Shown: piece after piece, positions 42,498 through 51,064 of the stretch
How the letters are laid out: each line of letters starts with the position of its first letter
Position numbering within the stretch: position 1 is the stretch's first letter
DNA from: Pseudomonadota bacterium
GTDB taxonomy: Bacteria; Pseudomonadota; Alphaproteobacteria; Rhizobiales; Beijerinckiaceae
Assembly (NCBI GenBank): GCA_021781815.1
Contig: JAJXWB010000006.1
Coordinates: forward strand, 1-64,000
DNA: 64,000 nt
Direction of reading: 5' to 3'
Notes under the pieces: model-generated
Database searches by the model: none
What the model saw: the letters and a program-made list of their open reading frames with translations, nothing else
What the model was told of the DNA's origin: nothing
Position numbers and translations under genes: made by a program

Positions 42498-43223
42498 ATG
42501 AAATTTTCAACAATGACCGCGGTTGCAGCTCTGATGCTGGGGGTTGGAGGATTTGGCGCAACCGCAAATGCGGCTCCTGCAAAGCTTGTCGCATGCAAGG
42601 TCGTGTCGATGACCGTCGCCTCGGCCGACAAGCCTGAAGGCAATGGCAGCGTCTCCCATGCTTCCGCCGCCAAGCCAGAAGGCAACGGCACGGTCTCCCA
42701 CGCTTCCGCCGACAAGCCTGAAGGCAATGGCACGGTCTCCCATGCTTCCGCCGACAAGCCTGAAGGCAACGGAACCGTCTCCCACGCTTCCGCCGACAAG
42801 CCTGAAGGCAATGGAACCGTCTCCCACGCTTCCGCCGACAAGCCTGAAGGCAACGGCACGGTCTCCCACGCTTCCGCCGACAAGCCTGAAGGCAATGGCA
42901 CGGTCTCCCATGCTTCCGCCGACAAGCCTGAAGGCAACGGAACCGTCTCCCATGCTTCCGCCGACAAGCCTGAAGGCAATGGAACCGTCTCCCACGCTTC
43001 CGCCGACAAGCCTGAAGGCAACGGAACCGTCTCCCATGCTTCCGCCGACAAGCCTGAAGGCAATGGAACCGTCTCCCACGCTTCCGCCGACAAGCCTGAA
43101 GGCAATGGAACCGTCTCCCATGCTTCGGCGACCAGGCCGGAAGCTAATGGAAATGTGATCGTCGCACGAATTGAAGGCCCTACGCCGTGCGAAATGCGCG
43201 TGCCGGTTCCCTCAAGCCGCTAA
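42498..43223 (+). CDS. Secreted protein built of a 14-residue tandem repeat
   Basis: The product is 241 residues. Residues 1-26 form a signal peptide (ending ATANA-AP). Residues 42-209 are 12 copies of SADKPEGNGTVSHA, followed by a degenerate 13th copy (SATRPEANGNVIVA) and a 18-residue tail. One cysteine precedes and one follows the array (VACKVV and PTPCEM), so a disulfide could bracket it. GGAGGCAATC before the ATG supports translation. The frame is real because nucleotide changes between units are almost all synonymous in it. No family or function is recognised; the composition suggests an extended, hydrophilic, possibly surface-exposed or metal/polyanion-interacting chain. Confidence 0.8.
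   Translation: MKFSTMTAVAALMLGVGGFGATANAAPAKLVACKVVSMTVASADKPEGNGSVSHASAAKPEGNGTVSHASADKPEGNGTVSHASADKPEGNGTVSHASADKPEGNGTVSHASADKPEGNGTVSHASADKPEGNGTVSHASADKPEGNGTVSHASADKPEGNGTVSHASADKPEGNGTVSHASADKPEGNGTVSHASADKPEGNGTVSHASATRPEANGNVIVARIEGPTPCEMRVPVPSSR
42621..43166 (+). repeat. 42-bp tandem repeat array, 12 full units plus one degenerate
   Basis: Each unit encodes SADKPEGNGTVSHA. Units differ mainly at three codons: AAC/AAT, GGC-ACG/GGA-ACC and CAC/CAT. Units 2-5 and 6-9 form two 168-bp blocks that differ in a single base, and units 8-9 are identical to 10-11 at these positions, so expansion occurred by duplication of multi-unit blocks. Only units 1, 2 and 13 carry amino-acid changes. 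No frame contains stops across the array, which creates long spurious minus-strand ORFs. Confidence 0.95.
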
Positions 43224-43486
43224 GCGTCACTGTCCGCAGCGGTACATTGGAATCAGAGGTGAAAGGGGCGCGGGGCATATCCTGCGCCGTCTTTCATTTG
43301 AAAATTGTCTCCGGAGGGACGTGTGCGTCGTTGCGTCGACGCTGCCGCGCCTCCGCAGCAGCCGGGATGAGACGTCGCCCCGCATGGAGAAAAATCGCCT
43401 ACTTCGATTTTCTTGAGCGGCATGGACGCGCCTGACTCCGCCAACGCGTCAAGCCACATCTTGCGCGCCTGCGTGCGCATGCAAAG

Positions 43487-43792
43487 ATGACCGACATGCA
43501 ACAAATGGTCGCCCTCCTCTCCGCTCTCGCTGAACCGACCAGAATGGCCGCGCTTCACATCGTGTGGGATGGCGGCGAGCATTGCGTCTGCGAAATGATG
43601 GACAAGCTCGGCGCAACCCAGTCGCGCATGTCGCGCCACATGAGCGTTCTCAAGGCGGCCGGGCTTGTGGTCGACCGGCGCGATGCGCAATGGGTCCGCT
43701 ACCGCCGCAACCCGGACCTGTCTCCCGAGTGCCGGGCCATTGTCGATGCGGTAATGGCGGCGCTGCCGCAGGCGGAACGAAAGGCCGCATGA
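43487..43792 (+). CDS. ArsR/SmtB-family metalloregulator
   Basis: The product is 101 residues with a winged helix: LAEPTRMAALHIV, then HCVCEMMDKLGATQSRMSRHMSVLKAAGLV. The CVC pair in the recognition-helix region matches the arsenite-sensing ArsR type. No arsenic or metal resistance gene accompanies it; the downstream gene is convergent kdsA. The repressor therefore either acts elsewhere or lost its operon. An in-frame ATG at 43496 is an alternative start. Confidence 0.87.
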   Translation: MTDMQQMVALLSALAEPTRMAALHIVWDGGEHCVCEMMDKLGATQSRMSRHMSVLKAAGLVVDRRDAQWVRYRRNPDLSPECRAIVDAVMAALPQAERKAA

Positions 43793-43893
43793 GCATCTGC
43801 GCCTCGGCCTTCAGCTCATCAAGCCACAGGCCTCCCGATCAGGGCGACTGCTACGGCGTGCCCGCGCATCCGTGGCGACCGCCGGTCCCTCGA

Positions 43894-44748
43894 TCAGATT
43901 TCGGTCTGGCGCTTCGCCAACCGATCGAATTCGAGAAGGGTCTCGATCAGATCGGGCAACTGGTCGAGCGGGATCATGGTCGCGCCGTCCGAGACGGCAG
44001 CCTCGGGATTTGGATGCGTTTCAAGAAAAACGCCCGCCACGCCAACAGCGACCGCCGCGCGCGCCAGCACGGGAACGAATTGCAGGTCGCCGCCAGACGC
44101 GCCCCCGCGGCCGCCGGGCCGCTGCGCTGAATGGGTCGCATCGAAAATCACCGGCGCGCCGGTGGTCTCGGCGAGGATCGGCAGAGCGCGCATGTCGGAG
44201 ACGAGCATATTGTATCCGAAACTTGCGCCGCGCTCGGTGACGAGAATGCGCTCGTTGCCAACCGAGCGCGCTTTTTCGACCGCATATTGCATATCCCAGG
44301 GGGCCAGAAACTGGCCCTTCTTGATGTTGACTGCGCGACCCGTCCGCGCAGCCGCAACGATGAGATCCGTCTGCCTGCTGAGAAACGCCGGAATCTGAAG
44401 GACGTCCACGACCGCAGCGACATCGGCGCAATGTGCGGTCTCGTGAACGTCGGTCAGAACCGGCAACCCCGTTCGGGCCTTGATTTCGGCGAAAATGTCC
44501 AGCGCGGCGGACAGGCCGACTCCGCGGCCCGACGCCGCGCTCGTCCGGTTGGCCTTGTCGAAGGACGCTTTGAACACAACGCCAATCTGGAAACGCTCTC
44601 CCAGCGCGGCAAGCGCCTCCGCAACTTCGAGGCCGAGCGCGCGGCTCTCGAGCGCGCAAGGCCCCGCGATGATCGACAGCGGCGCGCGGTTGCCGAACGT
44701 CGCGCGCCGCCGGCCTTCTCCTGCCGCGACTGCCGTTCGCTCCACCAT
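43894..44748 (-). CDS. kdsA: 2-dehydro-3-deoxyphosphooctonate aldolase (KDO-8-phosphate synthase)
   Basis: The product is 284 residues of the DAHP/KDO8P synthase family. LSIIAGPCALESRALGLEVAE, FKASFDKANRTSAASGRG, LTDVHE, NIKKGQFLAPWDM, FDATHSAQRPGG and LETHPNPEAAVSDG cover the substrate-binding sites. It condenses PEP with arabinose 5-phosphate for lipopolysaccharide KDO. The usual neighbours (pyrG, eno, kdsB) are absent. It ends 101 bases from the convergent arsR gene. Confidence 0.93.
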   Translation of the reverse strand: MVERTAVAAGEGRRRATFGNRAPLSIIAGPCALESRALGLEVAEALAALGERFQIGVVFKASFDKANRTSAASGRGVGLSAALDIFAEIKARTGLPVLTDVHETAHCADVAAVVDVLQIPAFLSRQTDLIVAAARTGRAVNIKKGQFLAPWDMQYAVEKARSVGNERILVTERGASFGYNMLVSDMRALPILAETTGAPVIFDATHSAQRPGGRGGASGGDLQFVPVLARAAVAVGVAGVFLETHPNPEAAVSDGATMIPLDQLPDLIETLLEFDRLAKRQTEI

Positions 44749-44776
44749 GGCGAAAACCGCCTCTCCTTTCGCGCGC

Positions 44777-45586
44777 TCAGTGCGAGAGCAGTATGGGAAC
44801 CGTCATGTGCTTCAGCATGAAGCGCGATCCGGAGCCGCGCGAAAAGCGCGGATAGCCCTCGCCGCCGAAGGCGCCGAGGATGAGCAGGTCGGCCGCATGA
44901 TCGGCCGCCTGATTGAGCAGCGCGTCCATCAGGCCGATTTCGACGGCGACGGCCTGATCGGCGACGGCCTTGATCCCGTGCGCCCGGAGATGGGCGACGG
45001 CGAATTCGAGCGAGGTCTTGTTATAGGCGATGTTGGCGTCATCGGGTTTGGAGATCGAAACGACCGTCGCGTCGGCGTCTTTCTGCAAGAGGCCGATTCC
45101 GTCGGCGAGCGCGCGCGCCGCTTCGCGCGAATCCGACCAGGCGAAGAGCGGGCGTTTGCCGACGTCCGTGAAATGGCCGGCATAGGGTACCGCAAGGACA
45201 GGTCGGCCGGAATCGACGACGATGCGCTCGATCATGTCCGTCGGCGCCGGCGAATTCTCGACCGGCTGACCGCAGACGATGAGGTCGAAATGGCGCGCGA
45301 GGTCAACCGCCTGCTGGAGGATTTCGGCCTCGATTCCACGATTTAGATCCATGAATTCGACGTTCACGAGACCGCTGGCGGCGGCCTTGAAGGCCGCGGC
45401 GGCGTCCTTGGACGCCCGCGCATAGTCCTCCGGCGGCCACGCTGCGACAACGCCCGCATGCACGCGGGCCGTTTGCGCAAACACCCCGACCAGTCGGGCG
45501 TTCAGCCGCCGCGCCAGATTGATCGCGAGTTCCAGCCGGTTCCCGGTCTGCGCGCCGGAATCAAGGTGGACGAGTAAGTTCCGCAT
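44777..45586 (-). CDS. Universal stress protein family, tandem domain
   Basis: The product is 269 residues with two UspA-like halves: MRNLLVHLDSGAQTGNRLELA at the start and a C-terminal half ending LLILGAFGGEGYPRFSRGSGSRFMLKHMTVPIL, with a nucleotide-binding G-x2-G-x9-G-S/T type motif only in the second half. GGAGAATTTCGAC precedes ATG 45586; the track start nine codons earlier has no site. It is 28 bases upstream of kdsA on the same strand. Confidence 0.85.
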   Translation of the reverse strand: MRNLLVHLDSGAQTGNRLELAINLARRLNARLVGVFAQTARVHAGVVAAWPPEDYARASKDAAAAFKAAASGLVNVEFMDLNRGIEAEILQQAVDLARHFDLIVCGQPVENSPAPTDMIERIVVDSGRPVLAVPYAGHFTDVGKRPLFAWSDSREAARALADGIGLLQKDADATVVSISKPDDANIAYNKTSLEFAVAHLRAHGIKAVADQAVAVEIGLMDALLNQAADHAADLLILGAFGGEGYPRFSRGSGSRFMLKHMTVPILLSH

Positions 45587-45749
45587 GTCGAAATTCTCCG
45601 GGCGAAAGGCCACAATGTCGAATGGATGATCGGTCCCGCGCTTCCATTCGTCAAACCCCGCGCCGCGTCAAGGAGCCCTGGCGGCTGTCCCGACTTGTCT
45701 TTCGCGTGCGCATGCTTTCTTTCTCCCCTCAAAGAAAGGCAGGGATTCC

Positions 45750-46532
45750 ATGAGCGCAGGCAGGATCGAAACCGCTGTCGAAGGGCCGATCGGCTGGATC
45801 GTCTTCGACAACCAGAAAAGCCGCAACGCCATGTCGCTGGGCATGTGGAAGGGCGTGACCGACGCGCTCGAGGCCTTCGCCGCCGACCCGTCGATTCGCA
45901 CGGTCGTCATGCGCGGGGCAGGCGACGCCGCATTCGTCTCTGGCGCCGACATTTCCGAGTTCGAGGCGAACCGGAACGACGCCAGTGCGCAGGCGACCTA
46001 CGCGGCGGCGACCGACGGCGCATGGCGCGCGCTCGGCGCATTTGAAAAGCCATTGATCGCGATGATCCGCGGATTCTGTTTCGGTGGCGGACTCGCGATC
46101 GCGATGAAGGCGGACCTGCGCATTGCGTCCGAAGGCGCGTTGTTCGCCATACCCGCCGCCAGGCTCGGAATAGCCTATCCGCCGCATTCGGTGCGCGACC
46201 TCGTCGCTTTGGTGGGACCGGCCGTCGCCAAGGACATCCTGTTCACGGGCCATCGCATCGCCGCAAGCGACGCCGCCCGCCTCGGACTCGTCAATCGCGT
46301 GGTCCCGGACGCACACCTCGAATCGGACATCAAGACGCTCTGCGCGACGCTCGCGAGCAACGCGCCGCTGTCGATTCGCGCGTCGAAGGAGGTCATCGAC
46401 CAGATCGTGCATGACACGCCAGACCCTGCTCGGGTCAACGAGCGCGTCGTCGCCTGTTTCGACAGCGCCGATTATGCGGAAGGCCGCCGCGCCTTTCTCG
46501 AAAAGCGGCGACCGGTCTTCACGGGGAGATGA
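45750..46532 (+). CDS. Enoyl-CoA hydratase/isomerase family protein
   Basis: The product is 260 residues. IGWIVFDNQKSRNAMS, FVSGADISEF and IRGFCFGGGLAIAMKADLRIAS show the crotonase fold and oxyanion hole. The ISEF segment and C-terminal FxSADYAEGRRAFLEKRRPVF pattern are typical of short-chain hydratases of the beta-oxidation type. It is transcribed toward the GntR gene, 350 bases downstream. Confidence 0.88.
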   Translation: MSAGRIETAVEGPIGWIVFDNQKSRNAMSLGMWKGVTDALEAFAADPSIRTVVMRGAGDAAFVSGADISEFEANRNDASAQATYAAATDGAWRALGAFEKPLIAMIRGFCFGGGLAIAMKADLRIASEGALFAIPAARLGIAYPPHSVRDLVALVGPAVAKDILFTGHRIAASDAARLGLVNRVVPDAHLESDIKTLCATLASNAPLSIRASKEVIDQIVHDTPDPARVNERVVACFDSADYAEGRRAFLEKRRPVFTGR

Positions 46533-46883
46533 ACCTGATGAACGCTAGGCTCGCTTGCGCGGGCGGTGTGTAAATCGTTCACGTCGGGCGCGGCTCGCCC
46601 GGCGGCCGCGCAGCCCCTGATCGCCGCGCCTGCCATTTCGATCGACGGCGCAAATCCTGGCAAAGCCCGCCACGCCGCCAAACTCGCGTGCGCGGCGCGA
46701 CCGCATGATTGAGAACGCAGGTCACAATTTACCTCGAACGTGCCCCGGCCGACTGCGCCCGGTCGATGCTCGATGGGCGCTGGATTGCGGCTGCATGACC
46801 GCCAGCCTAAGCCTGTCGCATAATTGACACGGATACGGCCCGATACGTATGAACTGCATGTCGGACGATCTTGGTGACATTTG
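46533..46883. promoter_or_regulatory. Region upstream of the GntR regulator
   Basis: I see no gene in these 351 bases. A short inverted pair GATACGGCCCGATACG lies near 46836 and is a direct rather than inverted repeat of GATACG. It presumably contains the GntR promoter. Confidence 0.35.
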
Positions 46884-47555
46884 ATGACGAAGCAGCAAGC
46901 CGCCCTGGCCGATGGATCGCCAGGCGTAGTGTACCGCGGCATTGTCGACGGGCTATATCGAGGGCGTTACGTCCCGGGACAGCGGCTCGTCGAAGCCGAC
47001 CTCACCCGCGACTTCGATGTCGGCCGCGGCTCCGTGCGCGAGGCCCTGAGCCGGCTGGCGGCCGAGGGGCTCATCAGCATGAGCCTGCACCGCAGCGCGA
47101 TCATTCGCTCCATGAGCCGGGTCGAGGTACGCGATCTCGTGGCGCTGCTCGAGGTGCTGAACGGCTTCGCGGCGCGCCTCGCCGCCGACCGGATCGAGGA
47201 AGGCGCAAACCGAAAGCTGATCGACGACGCCTGCGCCACGCTGCTGGACGCCGAGGTGCAGCGTGATTTCCTGCACTTCGCGCGCGCGCGCAACGCCTTT
47301 TACAAGACAATGGTCGCAATCGGCGGCAATCACGAACTCGCGCGAATCATGCCGCGTACGAACGTCGATCTGCTGCGTGTGCAGTTTCGCGCCTATCAGA
47401 CCGTCGACGAGGGCGTCCGGATCGGCGATTATCGCGCGATCTACGATGCGATCGCCGAAGGGGTTGGCCGCAAGGCCGAGGCCGCGGCCAAGACCCACAT
47501 TCGCCGGCTCGGCGACGCCATCGACCGCCTGCCGGACGCAGCTTTCGCCGGTTAG
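46884..47555 (+). CDS. GntR-family (FCD type) transcriptional regulator
   Basis: The product is 223 residues. The N-terminal winged helix has YRGRYVPGQRLVEADLTRDFDVGRGSVREALSRLAAEGLI, followed by an all-helical FCD ligand-binding domain with HFARARNAFYKTMVAIGGN and a histidine-rich C-terminal helix (AKTHIRRL) expected to bind metal or a carboxylate. The start may be TTG 46881 or ATG 46884. A perfect palindrome of the FCD-operator type lies 24 bases after its stop, before the acyl-CoA dehydrogenase gene. Confidence 0.88.
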   Translation: MTKQQAALADGSPGVVYRGIVDGLYRGRYVPGQRLVEADLTRDFDVGRGSVREALSRLAAEGLISMSLHRSAIIRSMSRVEVRDLVALLEVLNGFAARLAADRIEEGANRKLIDDACATLLDAEVQRDFLHFARARNAFYKTMVAIGGNHELARIMPRTNVDLLRVQFRAYQTVDEGVRIGDYRAIYDAIAEGVGRKAEAAAKTHIRRLGDAIDRLPDAAFAG

Positions 47556-47578
47556 CAACCGGCCTCTTGATTGTATTT

Positions 47579-47599
47579 AGAAATTGTCGGACAATTTCT
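47579..47599. promoter_or_regulatory. GntR operator candidate, 21-bp perfect palindrome
   Basis: GAAATTGTCGGACAATTTC (with one more matching base pair outside) is a perfect palindrome about G47589. Its core TTGTCGGACAA agrees with the TNGTNNNACNA pattern bound by FadR-subfamily GntR proteins. It lies 41 bases before the acyl-CoA dehydrogenase start. Confidence 0.75.
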
Positions 47600-47639
47600 C
47601 CGTTGGAGGGCGCCTGACCCGCCGCAGGGGAGAGCATCG

Positions 47640-48851
47640 ATGGATTTCGAGCACAGCGCGCGCGCGAAGGAGTTGCAGGCGCAGTTGACCGCCTTCATGA
47701 AGGCGCACGTCTATCCCAATGAACATCTTTATGGCGAACAGGCGCAAGGCGCGGCGCGCTACAGGACGCCGCAGATCGTGCAGGATCTGAAGAAGAAGGC
47801 GAAAGCCGAAGGCCTGTGGAACCTGTTCCTGCCGGGCGATCACGGCGCCGGCCTCACCAATCTTGACTACGCGCCGCTCGCGGAAATCATGGGCCGCATC
47901 GACTGGGCGTCGGAAGTGTTCAACTGCTCGGCGCCCGACACCGGCAATATGGAAGTGCTGACGCTCTACGGCAGCCACGAGCAGAAGAAGCAATGGCTTG
48001 AGCCCTTGCTCAATGGCGAGATTCGCTCGGGCTTTTCGATGACGGAGCCGGCGGTGGCCTCGTCCGACGCGACCAACATCGAGACCTCGATCAGGCGCGA
48101 GGGCGACGAATACGTCATCAACGGCCGCAAATGGTTTACCTCCGGCGCGATGAACGAGGATTGCAAGATCCTGATCGTGATGGGCAAGAGCGATCCGGAC
48201 AATCCAAACAAGCATATCCAGCAGTCGATGATCCTCGTGCCAAGGGACGCGCCCGGCGTGAAGATCATCCGCGACATGAAAGTCTACGGCTACGATCATG
48301 CGCCGGTCGGCCATCCCGAAATCGTCTATGACAACGTGCGCGTGCCCGCCTCCAACATGCTGCTCGGCGAAGGCCGCGGTTTCGAGATCGCGCAAGGTCG
48401 CCTCGGCCCCGGCCGCATCCACCATTGCATGAGGCTTATCGGCTGCGCCCAGCGCGCGCTCGAACTTATGTGCTCGCGCGCGCAAAAACGGATCGCGTTC
48501 GGCAAGCCGCTGGGCGACCAGGGTTCGGTACGCGAGGATATAGCCAATTCGTTCTGCGAGATCGAACAGGCGCGCATGCTCACTCTGCGCGCTGCCGACA
48601 AGATGGACCGGGAAGGCAACAAGGCGGCGCGCGACCTGATCGCCGCCGCCAAGATCGTCGTGCCGAGCATGGCCGCGCGTGTGATCGACCGCGCGATCCA
48701 GATCCATGGCGGGATGGGCGTGTCGCAGGATACGTTTTTGGCCGAGGCCTATACCTATGCGCGCTTCATCCGCATCGGCGATGGGCCCGATCAGGTGCAC
48801 ATGTCGCAACTCGGCCGCGCGCTGCTGAAGCGATATGCGCCGGAAGTGTGA
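47640..48851 (+). CDS. Acyl-CoA dehydrogenase family protein
   Basis: The product is 403 residues. [44 protein letters not shown] and the C-terminal [39 protein letters not shown] are typical of the CaiA-like/ACAD10-11 subgroup that uses short or unusual acyl-CoAs. The catalytic region reads [10 protein letters not shown] in place of YEGTxxiq. GGGGAGAGCATCG precedes ATG 47640; the track start is upstream and includes the operator. Confidence 0.9.
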   Translation: MDFEHSARAKELQAQLTAFMKAHVYPNEHLYGEQAQGAARYRTPQIVQDLKKKAKAEGLWNLFLPGDHGAGLTNLDYAPLAEIMGRIDWASEVFNCSAPDTGNMEVLTLYGSHEQKKQWLEPLLNGEIRSGFSMTEPAVASSDATNIETSIRREGDEYVINGRKWFTSGAMNEDCKILIVMGKSDPDNPNKHIQQSMILVPRDAPGVKIIRDMKVYGYDHAPVGHPEIVYDNVRVPASNMLLGEGRGFEIAQGRLGPGRIHHCMRLIGCAQRALELMCSRAQKRIAFGKPLGDQGSVREDIANSFCEIEQARMLTLRAADKMDREGNKAARDLIAAAKIVVPSMAARVIDRAIQIHGGMGVSQDTFLAEAYTYARFIRIGDGPDQVHMSQLGRALLKRYAPEV

Positions 48852-48913
48852 GATGACGCCTGCCCCCTGCCTCTTGTGGAGTGGGGAATAAACGCGCGAG
48901 CGGGGAGAAACGA

Positions 48914-50236
48914 ATGTCTCGCCTCTACACCGACGAACAACTCGCCGAAATTGCGAAACCGTTCGAAGACCACGCCATCGCCGCGTTGAAGGCCGGCGAC
49001 ATTTCGCGCGTGAAGGAACTGCTCGTGGAGATGAAGAATGGCCCGGCTGGCCTCGACGGTCTTTCCGGCCACACGCTCGCGCGCAAGGCAGCCAAGCTGC
49101 GCCGTGATTTCGGCGAGGACGTCGCGCTCGCATCCCTCCACCGCATCGGCGCGCAATTGATGCGCACGTGGACGCAGCAGTATGTCCAGGGAGCCGAGCG
49201 TGACGCGATCTGCGATCTGATCGCGATCTTCCGTGAGCAGTTCGGCGCGAAACTCGCGCCATTGCGGGAAGACGACGACAAGATCACGCTCGATCTGGCG
49301 CCCTGCGGCAGCGGCGGCCGGCTGGAGAAGCAGGGCCTGCCGCAAAAACATCCGGACTGGTACGGCGGCTGGAGCGATGGAATCAGCTCGTTCTGCCAGA
49401 TTTGCAAGGCCTGTCAGACATCTCTGAACCAATCCGTCGGCGCCGACGTCTGGACGACCGACAAGGGCGAAAACGGCGCGTGCAAGCTGACATTCGCCAA
49501 GCGCGAGACACGCGGCAAGACATTGTTCACAGACGAAGATCGCCTGAATCTGACGAAGACGAGGGTCGATCAGGCGCGCGAAAAACTCGACGCCGGCGTA
49601 ACCGACATCGAACATCTGCTGAAGGGCCAGCGCAAGGACTGGAAGCCCTGGCATGATTTCGGCGTCGTTCTGCTCGAATATTTTTATGCGATCGCGCTCG
49701 AAAAGGGCGGCGCCGACTATCTTCAGGAAGTGCTGGCGCAAACCTACGAGCCGGCTTTTCACGCGGGGTTTCCGCGTTATGCCGCAATGAGCGACGACGA
49801 ACTCGCGCGCGAGATCGCGCGCACATGGAACTATCATTGCGCCGATTTCACGCTGCACGAGGAGGACGACCGTTTCGTGTTCCGGCTCGATCCGTGCGGC
49901 AGTGGCGGACGCCTGTTCCGGGGCGAAATGTGGCGCGACATGTTCCATTATGGCGAGCCGCTTGCCCCGATCATGCCGTCTGCGCATGACGTCAATTTCA
50001 ATCGCTCCGGCGCGCCGGCCTATTGCACGCATTGCGCGGCCTCCAACCGCGCGCAGCTCAGGGGCGCGCTGTCGCCGGAAACGCCGTTGTTCTTCGTGAT
50101 CGACGGACATGCGCAGATGAAACCCGGCGCGCCATGCCGGGTCTTCGCCTACAAGAAAAACGCTGTGCGTGAAAACATCGACCCCGTCCTGTTTCGCCAG
50201 ATCGGGCTCACGCCGCCAGGGGAGAAGAGCGCATGA
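48914..50236 (+). CDS. Unrecognised 440-aa protein with duplicated four-cysteine module
   Basis: Two homologous halves (about 1-205 and 206-440) each contain a helical region, then an acidic strand and PCGSGGRL, a CxxC and a late cysteine: C131, C161/C164, C190 in the first half and C328, C371/C374, C408 in the second. Each half ends with similar CKLTFAKRE / CRVFAYKKN strands. The pattern suggests a metal (zinc or Fe-S) site per half. I recognise no named family. It lies between the acyl-CoA dehydrogenase and two SDR genes, and its stop overlaps the next start. GGGGAGAAACGA precedes ATG 48914. Confidence 0.8.
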   Translation: MSRLYTDEQLAEIAKPFEDHAIAALKAGDISRVKELLVEMKNGPAGLDGLSGHTLARKAAKLRRDFGEDVALASLHRIGAQLMRTWTQQYVQGAERDAICDLIAIFREQFGAKLAPLREDDDKITLDLAPCGSGGRLEKQGLPQKHPDWYGGWSDGISSFCQICKACQTSLNQSVGADVWTTDKGENGACKLTFAKRETRGKTLFTDEDRLNLTKTRVDQAREKLDAGVTDIEHLLKGQRKDWKPWHDFGVVLLEYFYAIALEKGGADYLQEVLAQTYEPAFHAGFPRYAAMSDDELAREIARTWNYHCADFTLHEEDDRFVFRLDPCGSGGRLFRGEMWRDMFHYGEPLAPIMPSAHDVNFNRSGAPAYCTHCAASNRAQLRGALSPETPLFFVIDGHAQMKPGAPCRVFAYKKNAVRENIDPVLFRQIGLTPPGEKSA

Positions 50237-51003
50237 GCGTACACGAAAATCCGTTCGATCTCGCCGGCAAGGTCGCGCTCGTCACGGGCTCGACCATGGG
50301 CATAGGCGAAGGCATTGCGCGCGTGCTCGCGCGCGCGGGCGCGCATGTCGTGATCTCCAGTCGCAAGGCCGATGATTGCGCGCGCGTCGCGGCGGAATTT
50401 GAGGTCGAGGGCCTGAGGGCGGAGCCGCGCGTCTGCCACATCGGCAAGATGGAAGACATCGAATCCATGTGCGCCCATCTGAAGGAAAGGCACGGCGGTC
50501 TCGATATTCTCGTCAACAACGCCGTGCTGAGCCCCTGGCGCTCGATCGACGACACCGATCCAGCCCTGTTCGCCAAGGCGCTCGACGTCAACATGCGCGG
50601 CAATTGGTATCTTTCGGTCGAGGCGACGAAACTGATGAAGCCGCGCGGCGGCGGGTCGATCGTCAACATTTCCTCAGTGGCGGCGCTCCATCCCGACAGG
50701 ATGCTCGGCCTCTATTCGACGTTGAAGACCGCGATGATCGGCATGAGCCGCTCGTTCGCGCTCGAATATGGCGAGTTCGGCATTCGCGTGAACACGATCC
50801 TGCCCGGCGTGATCGAGACCAGGCTGGCCGCCGCCTTCGACGGCTCGGCGCGAGAAGCAATTCTGAAGGGCACGCCGCTCCGTCGCACCGGCCAGCCCGA
50901 GGAGATCGGATACGCCGTGCTCTACCTCTGCGCCCGCAGCGGCGCCTTCGTCACCGGCGCGAGCCTCGTGGTCGACGGCGGCCTGAGCATCGCGACGCAT
51001 TAG
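50233..51003 (+). CDS. Short-chain dehydrogenase/reductase
   Basis: The product is 256 residues. The cofactor loop VTGSTMGIGEGIAR, NNAVLSPW, the catalytic serine in NISSVAALHP and YSTLKTAM (Tyr-x3-Lys) are intact, and the C-terminus has the VTGASLVVDGG substrate/tail motif. It overlaps the duplicated-cysteine gene by ATGA, so both belong to one operon. Likely a 3-hydroxyacyl-CoA or alcohol dehydrogenase; substrate unknown. Confidence 0.9.
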   Translation: MSVHENPFDLAGKVALVTGSTMGIGEGIARVLARAGAHVVISSRKADDCARVAAEFEVEGLRAEPRVCHIGKMEDIESMCAHLKERHGGLDILVNNAVLSPWRSIDDTDPALFAKALDVNMRGNWYLSVEATKLMKPRGGGSIVNISSVAALHPDRMLGLYSTLKTAMIGMSRSFALEYGEFGIRVNTILPGVIETRLAAAFDGSAREAILKGTPLRRTGQPEEIGYAVLYLCARSGAFVTGASLVVDGGLSIATH

Positions 51004-51064
51004 CGGGATCTGGTTCTCTCGCCCTTGCGGAGGAGAGGAGTTGCCCTGTCATGCGGAGTTCCAA

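Noticed and set aside
42461-43121. Two long minus-strand ORFs (214 and 204 aa) and a 171-aa plus-frame ORF across the repeat array
   Set aside because: The 42-bp unit is a multiple of three with no stop in any frame, so all frames stay open. Only the 42498 frame has a signal peptide, a ribosome site and synonymous-only variation.
43789-44130. ORF starting in the arsR stop codon (MSICASAFSSSS...)
   Set aside because: It soon becomes the exact antisense of kdsA and shows no family pattern after the first dozen residues.
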